64,000 nt of DNA from Collimonas sp. OK607. GTDB lineage: Bacteria; Pseudomonadota; Gammaproteobacteria; Burkholderiales; Burkholderiaceae_D. The position numbers and the translations under genes were made by a program. Where the stretch lies: NCBI RefSeq assembly GCF_900111995.1, contig NZ_FOKF01000028.1, positions 1-64,000 on the forward strand, written 5' to 3'. Below are positions 17,800 through 26,142 of this stretch, in pieces. The notes under the pieces were generated by a model. The model worked only from the letters and a program-made list of their open reading frames with translations. It searched no databases and was not told where the DNA came from. Every line of letters starts with the position of its first letter. The first letter of the stretch is position 1.

Positions 17800-18567
17800 T
17801 TAAACGTGACATTCAAGCAATATTGCATCAATTGAAAAAGAATAATCAGCTTGCAGGCTGAAATACGTCGTTACCTCTGACGGCGCGCTATCCCACAAAG
17901 ACTTGATCGCCGCCACCCGCTCCGCCGGAGTGCGCATCCTGGCTACCCAGGTATCGAACTGCAACGGCAATTTCCAGCTCTTGTCGGCAGTCGGGTGCAA
18001 TCCTGCCTGATCCAGCAACTGGCGCCAGCTGGACAAGCTGCGATTACGCACATGCGAAGTGTCGCGCAGCAATTCTATCGACTGGAAGTAGGTATCGCTC
18101 AGGACATCCTCGGGTGAAGCAGTATCGATCACGATGCACATGCCGCCCGGCTTCAACACCCGCGCCATCTCAGCCAGCGCTTCTGGCAGCCGGGTCCAGT
18201 GATGCGCGCTAAACCGTGTACATACCAGATCGAAAGAGGCGTCGGCAAACGGCATGCGCTCGGAACTGCCCTGCTGCACGTGCAGATTTTTCAAACCACG
18301 CTCGGCAGCCGCGTGCTGCACCACGTCCAGCATTTCAGTAGCCAGGTCATACGCGATTACGGTGCCGATATGCGGCGCAATGGCGAAAGCGGCATGCCCT
18401 GCTCCACAACCGACATCGAGCGCTTTGCCTTGGGGAAAACGGCTGGCATAGGCCGCCAGTTGCTGTAAATCGGCGCCTTGGGCGTGGACGGTGCTGGTCA
18501 GGTAAGCGGCAGCGGTGCTGCCGAATTGTTCGGAAACCACTTTATCGTGATTGCGGGCGACGATCAT
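17800..18567 (-). CDS. Class I SAM-dependent methyltransferase (YcgJ/UbiE-like)
   Basis: A 255-residue methyltransferase. Motif I is LDVGCGAGHA (about 50-59), then motif II-like IAYDLATEMLD and motif III-like RVLKPGGMCIVID. I chose the ATG at 18567 because GAGGAG precedes it; twelve further codons upstream have no family similarity. The sequence resembles YcgJ and UbiE/COQ5 types, but ubiquinone synthesis genes are absent nearby. It is divergent from an XRE regulator with a shared palindromic region, so that regulator may control it. The substrate is unknown. Confidence 0.85.
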   Translation of the reverse strand: MIVARNHDKVVSEQFGSTAAAYLTSTVHAQGADLQQLAAYASRFPQGKALDVGCGAGHAAFAIAPHIGTVIAYDLATEMLDVVQHAAAERGLKNLHVQQGSSERMPFADASFDLVCTRFSAHHWTRLPEALAEMARVLKPGGMCIVIDTASPEDVLSDTYFQSIELLRDTSHVRNRSLSSWRQLLDQAGLHPTADKSWKLPLQFDTWVARMRTPAERVAAIKSLWDSAPSEVTTYFSLQADYSFSIDAILLECHV

Positions 18568-18638
18568 CAGTTTTCTCCTCAGCAATGAATCAAAGCAAAG
18601 CAATAGCGTTTGCGACAGAGTCCAGTGTAATTATTTTT

Positions 18639-18688
18639 TATCCTGTTACAAGACTAGTGTTTATACTAGTACTACCAATAACAGGATA
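18639..18688. promoter_or_regulatory. Nested palindromic operator between methyltransferase and XRE genes
   Basis: TATCCTGTTA (18639-18648) and TAACAGGATA (18679-18688) are a perfect 10 bp inverted repeat 30 bp apart. Inside it lie two ACTAGT sites (18653-18658 and 18665-18670) spaced 12 bp start to start, about one helical turn. The downstream arm ends 13 bp before the XRE start codon. The likely binder is the XRE protein encoded at 18702, controlling both divergent genes. Confidence 0.65.
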
Positions 18689-18701
18689 AACACGGACCAG
18701 C

Positions 18702-19484
18702 ATGGACCAGGCCGGAAAACGCAAAGCACTTGGCGAATTCATCAAAACCCAGCGCACCCAGATCCCTACCGCGGCATTGCGCCTGGGCGGCAGTACGCGC
18801 CGTCGGACTCCCGGTTTGCGACGCGAGGAAATAGCCCAGCTGTGCGACATCAGCGTTACCTGGTACACCTGGATAGAACAGGGTCGCACTGTCTCGGTAT
18901 CGGCGGCGGCGTTGGCAAGAATTGCCGAGGCTTTACAGTTGTCGCGTGCCAAGCGTGCTTATCTGTTCGAATTGTCCGGCAAAAAAGATCCGCAGGCACA
19001 GGATGCGCTGGCCCAGGAAATTCCCGATGAAATACTGGCGGCCACCGACGCCATCAAGACCCCGGCTTATCTGCTGGATCGTCATTGGAATGCCGTCGCC
19101 TGGAACCGCGCTGCCAAAACCTTGTTCGTCGGCTGGCTGGACAAGAAAGGCGCCAGCAGGAATCTGCTTGAGTACACTTACTGCCGGCCTGAAGCTGCCA
19201 CCTTGATCAGCGACTGGGAGCAGCGCGCAAGCCGGCTGGCGGCAGAGTTTCGCGCCGATTGCGGCATGTACCTGGACGAGCCGGAGATCGCCACGCTGGT
19301 AACGCGCTTGAGCGCCGCCAGCGTTGCTTTCAAGCGCGCCTGGAATCTGCACGACGTGGTTGAAAAAGAAGGCGGGGAGCGCCGCTTCAGTCATCCGACA
19401 CTGGGCCAGCTGGCGTATCGGCAAGTCAATCTGCGGGTCGCCAACCGGCCTGAGCTGAAGCTGGTGATGTTGCTGCCGGTTTGA
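18702..19484 (+). CDS. XRE-type regulator with MmyB-like ligand domain
   Basis: A 260-residue regulator. An N-terminal XRE helix-turn-helix lies at about 9-85, with the family phrase RRRTPGLRREEIAQLCDISVTWYTWIEQGR. The C-terminal part (about 105-260) matches the MmyB-like PAS-type domain that binds a hydrophobic ligand in related actinobacterial regulators (LLDRHWNAVAWNRAA). It is divergent from a methyltransferase gene. The intervening region has nested inverted repeats that fit autoregulation. The ligand is unknown. It converges with the EamA exporter gene, ending 10 bp away. Confidence 0.87.
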   Translation: MDQAGKRKALGEFIKTQRTQIPTAALRLGGSTRRRTPGLRREEIAQLCDISVTWYTWIEQGRTVSVSAAALARIAEALQLSRAKRAYLFELSGKKDPQAQDALAQEIPDEILAATDAIKTPAYLLDRHWNAVAWNRAAKTLFVGWLDKKGASRNLLEYTYCRPEAATLISDWEQRASRLAAEFRADCGMYLDEPEIATLVTRLSAASVAFKRAWNLHDVVEKEGGERRFSHPTLGQLAYRQVNLRVANRPELKLVMLLPV

Positions 19485-19494
19485 GTTGAGCCCG

Positions 19495-20397
19495 TTACTT
19501 TTTCATGACGAACACGACGCCCAATATCGCCACTGCCATGCCGATGATGCCAAGTAAATTGAAGACTTCGCCAAATATCAGCCAGGCCATCAACGCGGTG
19601 GTCGGCGGCGTCAGGTAGAGCAAGCTGGTGACGCGGGTTGCCGCGCTCTTGCGTATCAGTGCGAACAGCAGGAAGATCGCGCCTATCGACAAAGCCAGTA
19701 TCGACCACAACAGCGCGCCGATGAAACGCGGGGTCCATTGCACCGTGTCCAGACTTGGTCCCAGGTGCTCATAGTAAATCGCGAATGGCAGCAGCACGAC
19801 TATCGAGGCGGCAAACTGGATGATGGTGCCGGTGCGCAAATCGAAATGCGAGCAGTTGCGTTTCTGATACAGCGTACCAAGTGTGATCGATACCAAGGCC
19901 AGCAGGCACAGCGTAATACTTTGCCAGGACAAACCGACCAGGCTGATTTTGGCGGCCACTACCAGCCCTACTCCGCAAATGCCAAGCAGCAGGCCCAACC
20001 ATTGCCGTGGCCGCACCGACTCGCCGATCAAGGGTGCGGCAAATGCGGTCAGGATAGGCTGCATGCCGACAATCAGCGCCGACACGCCGGCCGGCATGCC
20101 GAGTTTGATGGCGCACCAGACGCCGGCCAGGTAACCGCCTTGCAACAAGATTCCGGCAAACGCGATGTGGCGGATCTGCCCGGTCGGCCACGGTGCCCGC
20201 ATTAATAACACCAGAGGTAACAAGACCAGCAGCACACCGACAAACCGCAACAACAGAAACGTCAGCGGCGGTGCATAAGGCAAGCCGAATTTGGCAACCA
20301 CAAAGCCGGTGCTCCAGAGCAGCACGAACACCATTGGCATGGCCGCTAACAAACGATGTGCCGGCCGCGATGCGGTCGGGAGGCTGGCTGATTGCAT
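19495..20397 (-). CDS. DMT superfamily exporter (two EamA domains)
   Basis: A 300-residue membrane protein with about ten hydrophobic segments in two EamA repeats (about 15-145 and 160-298). Family cues are LLLRFVGVLLVLLPLVLL, LQGGYLAGVWCAIKLGMPAGVSALIVGMQP split by a loop, and LTPPTTALMAWLIFGE in the second repeat. Such transporters export amino acids or other metabolites. It starts 44 bp after the HDAC-like hydrolase gene on the same strand and may share its transcript. The substrate cannot be inferred. Confidence 0.87.
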   Translation of the reverse strand: MQSASLPTASRPAHRLLAAMPMVFVLLWSTGFVVAKFGLPYAPPLTFLLLRFVGVLLVLLPLVLLMRAPWPTGQIRHIAFAGILLQGGYLAGVWCAIKLGMPAGVSALIVGMQPILTAFAAPLIGESVRPRQWLGLLLGICGVGLVVAAKISLVGLSWQSITLCLLALVSITLGTLYQKRNCSHFDLRTGTIIQFAASIVVLLPFAIYYEHLGPSLDTVQWTPRFIGALLWSILALSIGAIFLLFALIRKSAATRVTSLLYLTPPTTALMAWLIFGEVFNLLGIIGMAVAILGVVFVMKK

Positions 20398-20441
20398 GAA
20401 TTATCCGTATGGGATCGTCTTGGATCCGTGTTTGATCAGTG

Positions 20442-21368
20442 TTATGCAGGCAGTTGCTCTGCACCGTGCCGACGCGCGAAATGCGCCGCAAGCGAGATAG
20501 TTTGCAGGTGGATTGCTACCGTGTCTTGTATATTCTTGCCATAGCCGCCGGCCATGGCGATTGCCACCGGTATGGCATGTTGGCTGGCGGTCTCCAGCAG
20601 CATGGCGTCGCGCCGGGCCAGGCCGTCGAAGCTCAGTTTCAGACGCCCTAGCCGATCGCCTTCATGCGGATCGGCGCCCGCCAGGAAAATAATCAGCTGC
20701 GGCGAGAAACGCGCCATCATGGTTGCCAGCGCATCCTGCAGCGCACTCAGATAAGCCTCGTCGCCGGTGCCATCCGCCAGCGCCACATCCAGGTCGCTGC
20801 TCTCCTTGTCGAACGGATAATTACGGGCGCCATGCAACGACAGGGTGAAAATCGACTCATCGTTGGCCAGGATCGATGCCGTGCCGTTACCTTGATGGAC
20901 GTCAAGGTCGACGATGGCGACCCGCTGCACCCGGCGCTCCGCCTGCATCAGCCGGGCGGCAATCGCAGCGTCGTTGAAGACACAAAAGCCGGCGCCCTGA
21001 TCGGCAAACGCGTGATGGGTGCCTCCTGCCAGGTTGACCGCAATCCGTTCAGGCTCCGTCAGCGCCGCACGACAAGCGGCAATGGTGGCGCCGGCTGAAC
21101 GCCGCGAACGCTCCACCATCTGCGGCGACCACGGGAAACCGATAGCTTTTTGCACACTTTCGGTCAACGTGCCGTCGCTGACTGCGGCAATATAGTGTGG
21201 ATGATGGGCCAGGGCCAGCACGCCGTCGCTGGTAGTCGGCGCCTCGTGAAAGTCGATATCGCTGACAGTCGCCAGCACGCCTTCGTGGATGAGCCGGTAC
21301 TTTTGCATCGGGAAGCGATGGCCAGTCGGCAAAGGCAACACGAAATGGTCGCTGTAGAAAGCTTTCAA
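20442..21368 (-). CDS. Histone deacetylase-like hydrolase
   Basis: A 308-residue arginase/deacetylase-fold hydrolase. The zinc ligand set is visible as VDLDVHQGNGT, and the His pair region is GTHHAFADQGAGFCVFND. The start is unusual: the family N-terminus KAFYSDHFVLPLPTGHRFPM is in frame but has no ATG before it, so I chose the TTG at 21368. An ATG at 21308 would cut the conserved strand. A TTG at 21458 adds 30 residues without similarity. Bacterial members remove acetyl groups from polyamines or other small amides. It lies upstream of an EamA exporter, but no link between them is shown. Confidence 0.85.
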   Translation of the reverse strand: MKAFYSDHFVLPLPTGHRFPMQKYRLIHEGVLATVSDIDFHEAPTTSDGVLALAHHPHYIAAVSDGTLTESVQKAIGFPWSPQMVERSRRSAGATIAACRAALTEPERIAVNLAGGTHHAFADQGAGFCVFNDAAIAARLMQAERRVQRVAIVDLDVHQGNGTASILANDESIFTLSLHGARNYPFDKESSDLDVALADGTGDEAYLSALQDALATMMARFSPQLIIFLAGADPHEGDRLGRLKLSFDGLARRDAMLLETASQHAIPVAIAMAGGYGKNIQDTVAIHLQTISLAAHFARRHGAEQLPA

Positions 21369-21708
21369 GATAGGCACTGAGGTTAGGTAAAAAGCAGGTA
21401 AAGAAACAAGTAGAACGGCCAGTTTACCATCAGGTACTAGTAGCCGAATAATGCTCAAAAAAACAATGTTTCCTCACGCTAATACTTTGACTTTATAAGC
21501 TTTTGTTTAAACGATATAAACAATATATTGCAGCGCACAAAAATTCTCTTGACACCGTTTCAGAATAATTTAGAATGAAATTGTTGCGACGCACAATGTT
21601 CATTTAAGGCCATTGGCAGACGCAATCAACGGCTAGATCTTAGCCACCCCTAAGTCACTCTATCGTTCTATTTGTCATTTTTTGCAGTATCGAATCCTAG
21701 GAGAAGCC
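21369..21708. other. Intergenic region between HDAC-like gene and phasin gene
   Basis: These 340 bases hold no credible gene. The phasin-proximal half contains a strong sigma70-like promoter and two direct repeats (separate entry). The HDAC-proximal half is AT-rich and probably carries the promoter of that gene. Confidence 0.7.
21528..21596 (+). promoter_or_regulatory. Phasin promoter with flanking direct repeats
   Basis: The -35 box TTGACA (21549-21554) and -10 box TAGAAT (21571-21576) are 16 bp apart. The repeats TTGCAGCGCACAA (21528-21540) and TTGCGACGCACAA (21584-21596) flank them, 56 bp start to start. PhaR, the known phasin repressor, binds TGC-rich sites in other bacteria, so these are candidate PhaR operators. 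The promoter call is direct; the regulator is inferred. Confidence 0.7.
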
Positions 21709-22275
21709 ATGTCTACCGTTGCAGAACAATTTTCAGCCGCTACCAAAGCCAATTTCGAAGCTAATCTGGCCCTGTTCACCGATTTCACTACCAAGGCATT
21801 TGCCGGCGTGGAAAAGCTGATCGACCTCAACCTGAGCGCCGCCAAGGCTTCGCTGGAAGAGTCGAACGCCACTACCCAGAAATTGTTTGCCGCTAAAGAC
21901 CCACAAGAATTTTTCACGCTGAGCGCAGCCCTGGCCCAGCCGAACACTGAAAAAGCCATTGCTTACGGTCGTCATTTCGCCAGCATCGCTTCCAGCACAC
22001 AAGCTGAACTGACCAAGTCGGCAGAAGCGCAAGTTGCAGAAACCAAGCGTAAAGTCATCGAGTTCGTTGACCAGGCATCGAAAAACGTGCCGCCAGGCGC
22101 AGAAGGCGCAGTTGCTTTCGTCAAATCGGCAATCGGCAGCGCCAACGCCGGTTACGAACAGTTCGCCAAGAGCACCAAGCAAGCTGTTGAAACTCTGGAA
22201 ACCAACGTCAACAACGCTGTCGACCAACTGTCCCAGGCTGCTACCAAGACTACAGCTCGTTCGACCAAGAAGTAA
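21709..22275 (+). CDS. phaP: Phasin family protein (PHA granule-associated)
   Basis: A 188-residue amphipathic helical protein. The ATG at 21709 (MSTVAEQFSAATKANFEANL) has AGGAGA upstream; nine further codons in frame are noncoding. Phasin blocks are LFTDFTTKAFAGVEKLIDLNLSAAK split by polar turns, SALAQPNTEKAIAYGRHF and KFIEFVDQ-like helices. The C-terminus is Thr/Lys-rich (TTARSTKK). Phasins coat polyhydroxyalkanoate granules and control their size. No pha synthesis gene is nearby. A rho-independent terminator follows. Confidence 0.92.
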   Translation: MSTVAEQFSAATKANFEANLALFTDFTTKAFAGVEKLIDLNLSAAKASLEESNATTQKLFAAKDPQEFFTLSAALAQPNTEKAIAYGRHFASIASSTQAELTKSAEAQVAETKRKVIEFVDQASKNVPPGAEGAVAFVKSAIGSANAGYEQFAKSTKQAVETLETNVNNAVDQLSQAATKTTARSTKK

Positions 22276-22346
22276 TTTGTAAAACAGGCGTGCCTGGCGC
22301 GCCTGTCTGAATCTCCTAGGTACCCGGCAGCGCCGGTATCGTTATT

Positions 22347-22373
22347 TACCCCGGTTCACCGGGGTATTTTTTT
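22347..22373 (+). terminator. Phasin terminator
   Basis: The stem TACCCCGG/CCGGGGTA with loop TTCA is followed by a run of seven T. It lies about 70 bases after the phasin stop codon. Confidence 0.92.
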
Positions 22374-22406
22374 GCCTGGAAGGTTTATCCATTGCGCCGG
22401 GGCAGC

Positions 22407-22435
22407 CGCGTGGGCAAGAAAACTGCCCACCCTAC
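22407..22435. repeat. REP-like half element C
   Basis: Only the right end of the repeat family is present: CGCGTGGGCA, a short loop, then TGCCCACCCTAC. No matching left end is found upstream. It lies between the phasin terminator and the DUF349 gene. Confidence 0.75.
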
Positions 22436-22462
22436 CCTACGCAGTTGTTGTGCCAGAGAGGT

Positions 22463-25036
22463 TTATGGTTTGACCTGGGCTACCAGTTTCAACAGCCGTT
22501 GCAGCGTCGGTTCATCCATCAAGGCTGGCAAGTCGCAAATATGCAACAGTTGCTGCTCGATATTTCTCGCTGAGCCGCCCGCTTTCAATGACGCTTGCAA
22601 CACCTCGACCTGCAATTGCAAACGTTCACGCGAAAGCGCTGCAGGGCTCTCGATTCCGGCCAGGATTTCAGCACGCAACAACTCTTGTTGTAACACAGGG
22701 CTCCGGGTTGCAAGAGTAGCGGCGTAATTGTCGCTATTCTGCAACGCTCGTTCGAAACGTGCCGTGATGACTTTTTCAAATACCGGCGCCAGCTTCGGCA
22801 ATGCTTGCCAGCTATTGCGCCAGTCGGATTCGGCCCGGGTTCCTGCAGAGCCTGTATCCGCATGGACGATGCTTGCTTCAACTTGCTGACACAAAATCAG
22901 TTTGTCGCGCAGGGCGTCGGCTTGCGCCAGCGCCGCCTGCTGCCGACTCTGGTCGAGCCGCGCTTGCAGAGCACCGAGCGCGGCCTGGAAACGCCCATCA
23001 ATCTGCGCCTGAACCGCACGCGGCACTTGTCCGCTGCGCGCCCACTCTTGCTGGGCTTGTTGCAGAATTTTCGGCAATTCCTCTTCCGTCCGCTCAAGCG
23101 CTGCTTCCAGCAACGCGCATTGCTCTTCGCGCAGATGCAGATTGTCGCGGCGTTCTGCGTCGGCGCTTGATGCGGCCTCCTTGCGTTGAGCAAAGATGGC
23201 GTCGCATGCGCTGCGGAAACGCACCCACAGCTCCTGCTCATGCTGCCGTGGCAAAGGCAGCGCCTTTGCTTGCTCTTGCCAGCGCTGTTGCAATTCTTTC
23301 ACACGTTCGGCGGTATCGCGTTGGTTGGCGGGTAGCTGCGCCGCTTCGGTGATCAATTTTTCTCGCCGGGCGATTTCGATATCTTGTTGCTGCGCCAACG
23401 GCGCCAGCAAGGTGTCGATCGCGGCGGCAAAACTGTTATCGAGTGCCTTTTTTTCACTACGATTGATCGGCCCCAGGTTTTTCCATGCCTGTTGTTTTTG
23501 CTGGCAATACTGGGCGACGGCTTTCCAGTCCGGCGCCACCTCCGTCGGCAGCATCGCTTGTGCATGCTGCAGCACTTCATCGATCAAGGTACGTGCATTG
23601 GCTTGATTGGCTTGCCGCTGTTCCGCCTGTTGCTGGAAATGTGCAGCGACTGGCGTATAAGCGTTGGTGCAAGCTGTGTCAAATCCTTCCCACAGGATTT
23701 TCGGCGCCGGTCCCGAATTGCCATCCAGCGACTTCCAGCGTGCCCGCAGGCTGCCGATTTTTTTTGCCAGCTCGGCTGGCGCCAGTTCCTGCAGCGTCAA
23801 TTCCTGCGCGGCCTTGGTCAATTCTTCGCGCGAGACATTGCCGCCCCAGCGCGCCCAGCCTTGTAACCGGGTCAACTCGCTACGTGCTTGCGCCAGACGC
23901 GTGTTTTGGCTTGCGTTCGGCTTGTACAACTTGAAATCGATCGCGCGCAACACCTTGTCGAAATCCATCGCCACTTGCAATGCGCCGTCTTCCAGGGCTT
24001 TTTCAAGGCCATCCAAAGCTTCGGCAATTTGCGGACGTGCGGTTGCTCCCGATACTTCGTTCGCTTCGGTCACTTCGGGCGATGCCGCCGGAGCATGAAT
24101 CTTTTGCGGTTTGACGGGCACTACCGCATGTTGCTTCAACAGCGCCTGATAGCGTTGCTCCAAACCGTCGTCAAGTAACGCCGCCGGCAATTTTGGCAAT
24201 GCCGACCAGCTGGCTTTCAGCGTATCCGGATCCAGCGCTTCGGAGGCCGCTTCCCAGTTTGCCAACGCGTCGTTACGCGCCTGCAGAGCCGATTGATGCT
24301 GCTGCAAAGTCGACAGCAACTTGCGTAATGCCTGGGTTTCCTGTGCGAATTCTGCAGCCAGATGGCGCGGCAAACTCAACGCTTCCGCATGACCTGCGCA
24401 GACTGCCATTTGCGATTCCAATGCATCCAGCTCCTGCTCGAGCTGCAGCGCACTGGACATTGTCGTTTTAGCCTGTGAGTGCAACGTGCGCACACTGTTC
24501 AATGAAGCGATGGCGCTGCGTTGCAAGTCGGCCTGGGCCGTCAAACGCTCGGCAAGTGCGGCACGCAGTTGCGTGAATTGCTGCAGTAATTCGGCGGGCA
24601 CATCCTTGGCGTCCCAGCCACGGTCCAGTTCTGCAACCTGATTCGGCATCAGTTGCAGTTCTTGCTGCAAGCGTTGCGCCTGCGCCACGGATGCGGCCGC
24701 CTTGTCGGCGATCAATTGCTGCTGACGCCCACTGTCCAGCCGTCCTTGCATTAATTTGGCAACCCGCCTGTCGGTATTGCGGCATGCCTGCAGTACTTGT
24801 TCCAAAGCTGCGCGCGACTGCACCCGCTGTGCCGCGCACAAGCGGGCGTCGGCAAACGTCGATTGCAAAATGAACGCGACTGCAGCAGCTTCATCCGGCA
24901 AAGCCTGTGCCTGTTGCAGCGCTTGCTGCCTGGCCTGGTCGGACACTTGTTTGGCTTCGGTACGCAATGCAGCCTGAGGAGCAACGACCGGTTGTGGCGC
25001 TTTACGATCAGCGCGTTTAAAGAGGAATCCGAACAT
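22463..25036 (-). CDS. DUF349 domain-containing protein
   Basis: An 857-residue, Gln/Ala-rich, mostly helical protein. Several repeats with a WKSL or WKNLG core can be seen (ARWKSLDGN, QAWKNLGPINR, QRWQEQAKALP), each with the DUF349 pattern of a helix, a conserved Trp and a following WxRF-type element (LWVRFRSACDAIFAQR). Long coiled-coil stretches link them. The function is unknown; members occur across proteobacteria. There is no signal peptide or membrane segment, so it is probably cytoplasmic. The first 26 residues are basic (MFGFLFKRADRK). It is a single gene preceded by a 12 bp tandem-repeat array. Confidence 0.82.
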   Translation of the reverse strand: MFGFLFKRADRKAPQPVVAPQAALRTEAKQVSDQARQQALQQAQALPDEAAAVAFILQSTFADARLCAAQRVQSRAALEQVLQACRNTDRRVAKLMQGRLDSGRQQQLIADKAAASVAQAQRLQQELQLMPNQVAELDRGWDAKDVPAELLQQFTQLRAALAERLTAQADLQRSAIASLNSVRTLHSQAKTTMSSALQLEQELDALESQMAVCAGHAEALSLPRHLAAEFAQETQALRKLLSTLQQHQSALQARNDALANWEAASEALDPDTLKASWSALPKLPAALLDDGLEQRYQALLKQHAVVPVKPQKIHAPAASPEVTEANEVSGATARPQIAEALDGLEKALEDGALQVAMDFDKVLRAIDFKLYKPNASQNTRLAQARSELTRLQGWARWGGNVSREELTKAAQELTLQELAPAELAKKIGSLRARWKSLDGNSGPAPKILWEGFDTACTNAYTPVAAHFQQQAEQRQANQANARTLIDEVLQHAQAMLPTEVAPDWKAVAQYCQQKQQAWKNLGPINRSEKKALDNSFAAAIDTLLAPLAQQQDIEIARREKLITEAAQLPANQRDTAERVKELQQRWQEQAKALPLPRQHEQELWVRFRSACDAIFAQRKEAASSADAERRDNLHLREEQCALLEAALERTEEELPKILQQAQQEWARSGQVPRAVQAQIDGRFQAALGALQARLDQSRQQAALAQADALRDKLILCQQVEASIVHADTGSAGTRAESDWRNSWQALPKLAPVFEKVITARFERALQNSDNYAATLATRSPVLQQELLRAEILAGIESPAALSRERLQLQVEVLQASLKAGGSARNIEQQLLHICDLPALMDEPTLQRLLKLVAQVKP

Positions 25037-25095
25037 GTGATATCAATCAGATGGAAGCAGATTGCCGCTAGTCTCTAGCGGCAAACGCTTTGGTT

Positions 25096-25180
25096 AAGTG
25101 GAGAAATAAGTGGAGAAATAAGTTGAAAAATAAGTTGAGAAATAAGCGGGGGAAATTAATGGGGAAATAAGCGATGAAAT
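25096..25180. repeat. Degenerate 12 bp tandem repeat array
   Basis: About seven copies of a purine-rich unit, AAGTGGAGAAAT in the first two perfect copies, then AAGTTGAAAAAT, AAGTTGAGAAAT, AAGCGGGGGAAAT, AATGGGGAAAT and AAGCGATGAAAT. It starts about 30 bp downstream of the CinA-like stop codon and ends before the DUF349 start. No spacers are present, so this is not a CRISPR. Slippage is the likely origin. Confidence 0.9.
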
Positions 25181-25212
25181 AAGTAAGGATGGAAAATGTC
25201 TCGGCCCCGCAA

Positions 25213-26025
25213 CTAAGCCGGCCGATACTCTGCCTTGATCTGATCGAGGCCGGCCAGCATTTTCTTGAATGCCGCTGCGCTCTGCACCGGTTCGCCCTTT
25301 ACGCCGAGATCGATGTGGCGCCGTGTGTTGCCATCGCCAACATGCGGCAGGCTGAATACCTTAACCAAGGGAAACTCCGTCTCGATGGCTTCCATCAGCG
25401 GCGTCAACGTCGATTCCATCGCTCCAAACACCAGCACCGATTGCTCCAGCTGTGGATTCTGATGGAATCGGTCTGCGTAATACGTATCCAGTACCCACTC
25501 GAACATGGGCCACGCCATCACAGGGAAACCCGGCGCGAAATAGTGTGCGCCCGAATGTGCGCCCGCGCCCTGGTGCGGTACTGAAAAACCAGGAATCTTG
25601 TTAAACGGGTTGGGGATGATGGCGGCGCCCTGCGGAAACTCGCCCATCTTCAGCCGGTGCAGGTTATCAGGCGTGTCGTAGTCAACTTCCAAACCGGCGT
25701 CGCGCGCGGTGTCGGCTATCCGTTCACGGATTTTCTCACGCGCTTGCGGATGCAACACCAGTGGCACGCCAAGCGCCGCCGCTGCACACTGGCGTGTGTG
25801 ATCGTCTGGCGTGGCGCCGATGCCGCCGGTACAAAACACGATGTCGTCGCTGGCGAATGTACGTTTCAGTGTCGCCGTAATGCGGGCCGGATCGTCGCCT
25901 ATGTATTCTGCCCAGTCCAGGCTTAACCCGCGGGTGGAAAGCATTTCCAGTATTTTCGGAAAATGCTTATCGACTCGCCTGCCTGACAGGATTTCGTCGC
26001 CGATGATGATAAGTCCGATTGCCAT
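25213..26025 (-). CDS. CinA/MoaB-type molybdopterin-binding protein
   Basis: A 270-residue protein. The N-terminal MoCF (MoaB/MogA) fold shows GDEILSGRR (9-17) and TGGIGATPDDHT (66-77), which line the molybdopterin-like pocket. The full-length CinA nicotinamide-nucleotide amidase domain of about 160 residues is missing. Proteins of this kind are called competence/damage-inducible protein A; the N-terminal domain can hydrolyse nucleotide pyrophosphates such as ADP-ribose. It lies between the DUF349 gene and the envelope operon. A short repeat (TGAAGATGAG, twice) sits just upstream of its start. Confidence 0.85.
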   Translation of the reverse strand: MAIGLIIIGDEILSGRRVDKHFPKILEMLSTRGLSLDWAEYIGDDPARITATLKRTFASDDIVFCTGGIGATPDDHTRQCAAAALGVPLVLHPQAREKIRERIADTARDAGLEVDYDTPDNLHRLKMGEFPQGAAIIPNPFNKIPGFSVPHQGAGAHSGAHYFAPGFPVMAWPMFEWVLDTYYADRFHQNPQLEQSVLVFGAMESTLTPLMEAIETEFPLVKVFSLPHVGDGNTRRHIDLGVKGEPVQSAAAFKKMLAGLDQIKAEYRPA

Positions 26026-26042
26026 GGGGATCGCCGCTTATT

Positions 26043-26064
26043 TGAAGATGAGCTGAAGATGAGT
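26043..26064. repeat. Tandem 11 bp duplication upstream of the CinA-like gene
   Basis: TGAAGATGAGC is followed directly by TGAAGATGAGT, 10 of 11 bases identical. It lies in the gap between the CinA-like start (26025) and the EI24 stop (26143). Confidence 0.8.
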
Positions 26065-26142
26065 AGAAAGACAATGAATCAAGGAATAACGCTAAGGTAT
26101 TCTATACAAATCAAATCTTAACTCCGAATCCTAACCGGCACA

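Noticed and set aside
25096-25180. Possible CRISPR array
   Set aside because: The units are 12 bp, directly joined and drift in sequence. There are no spacers and no cas genes.
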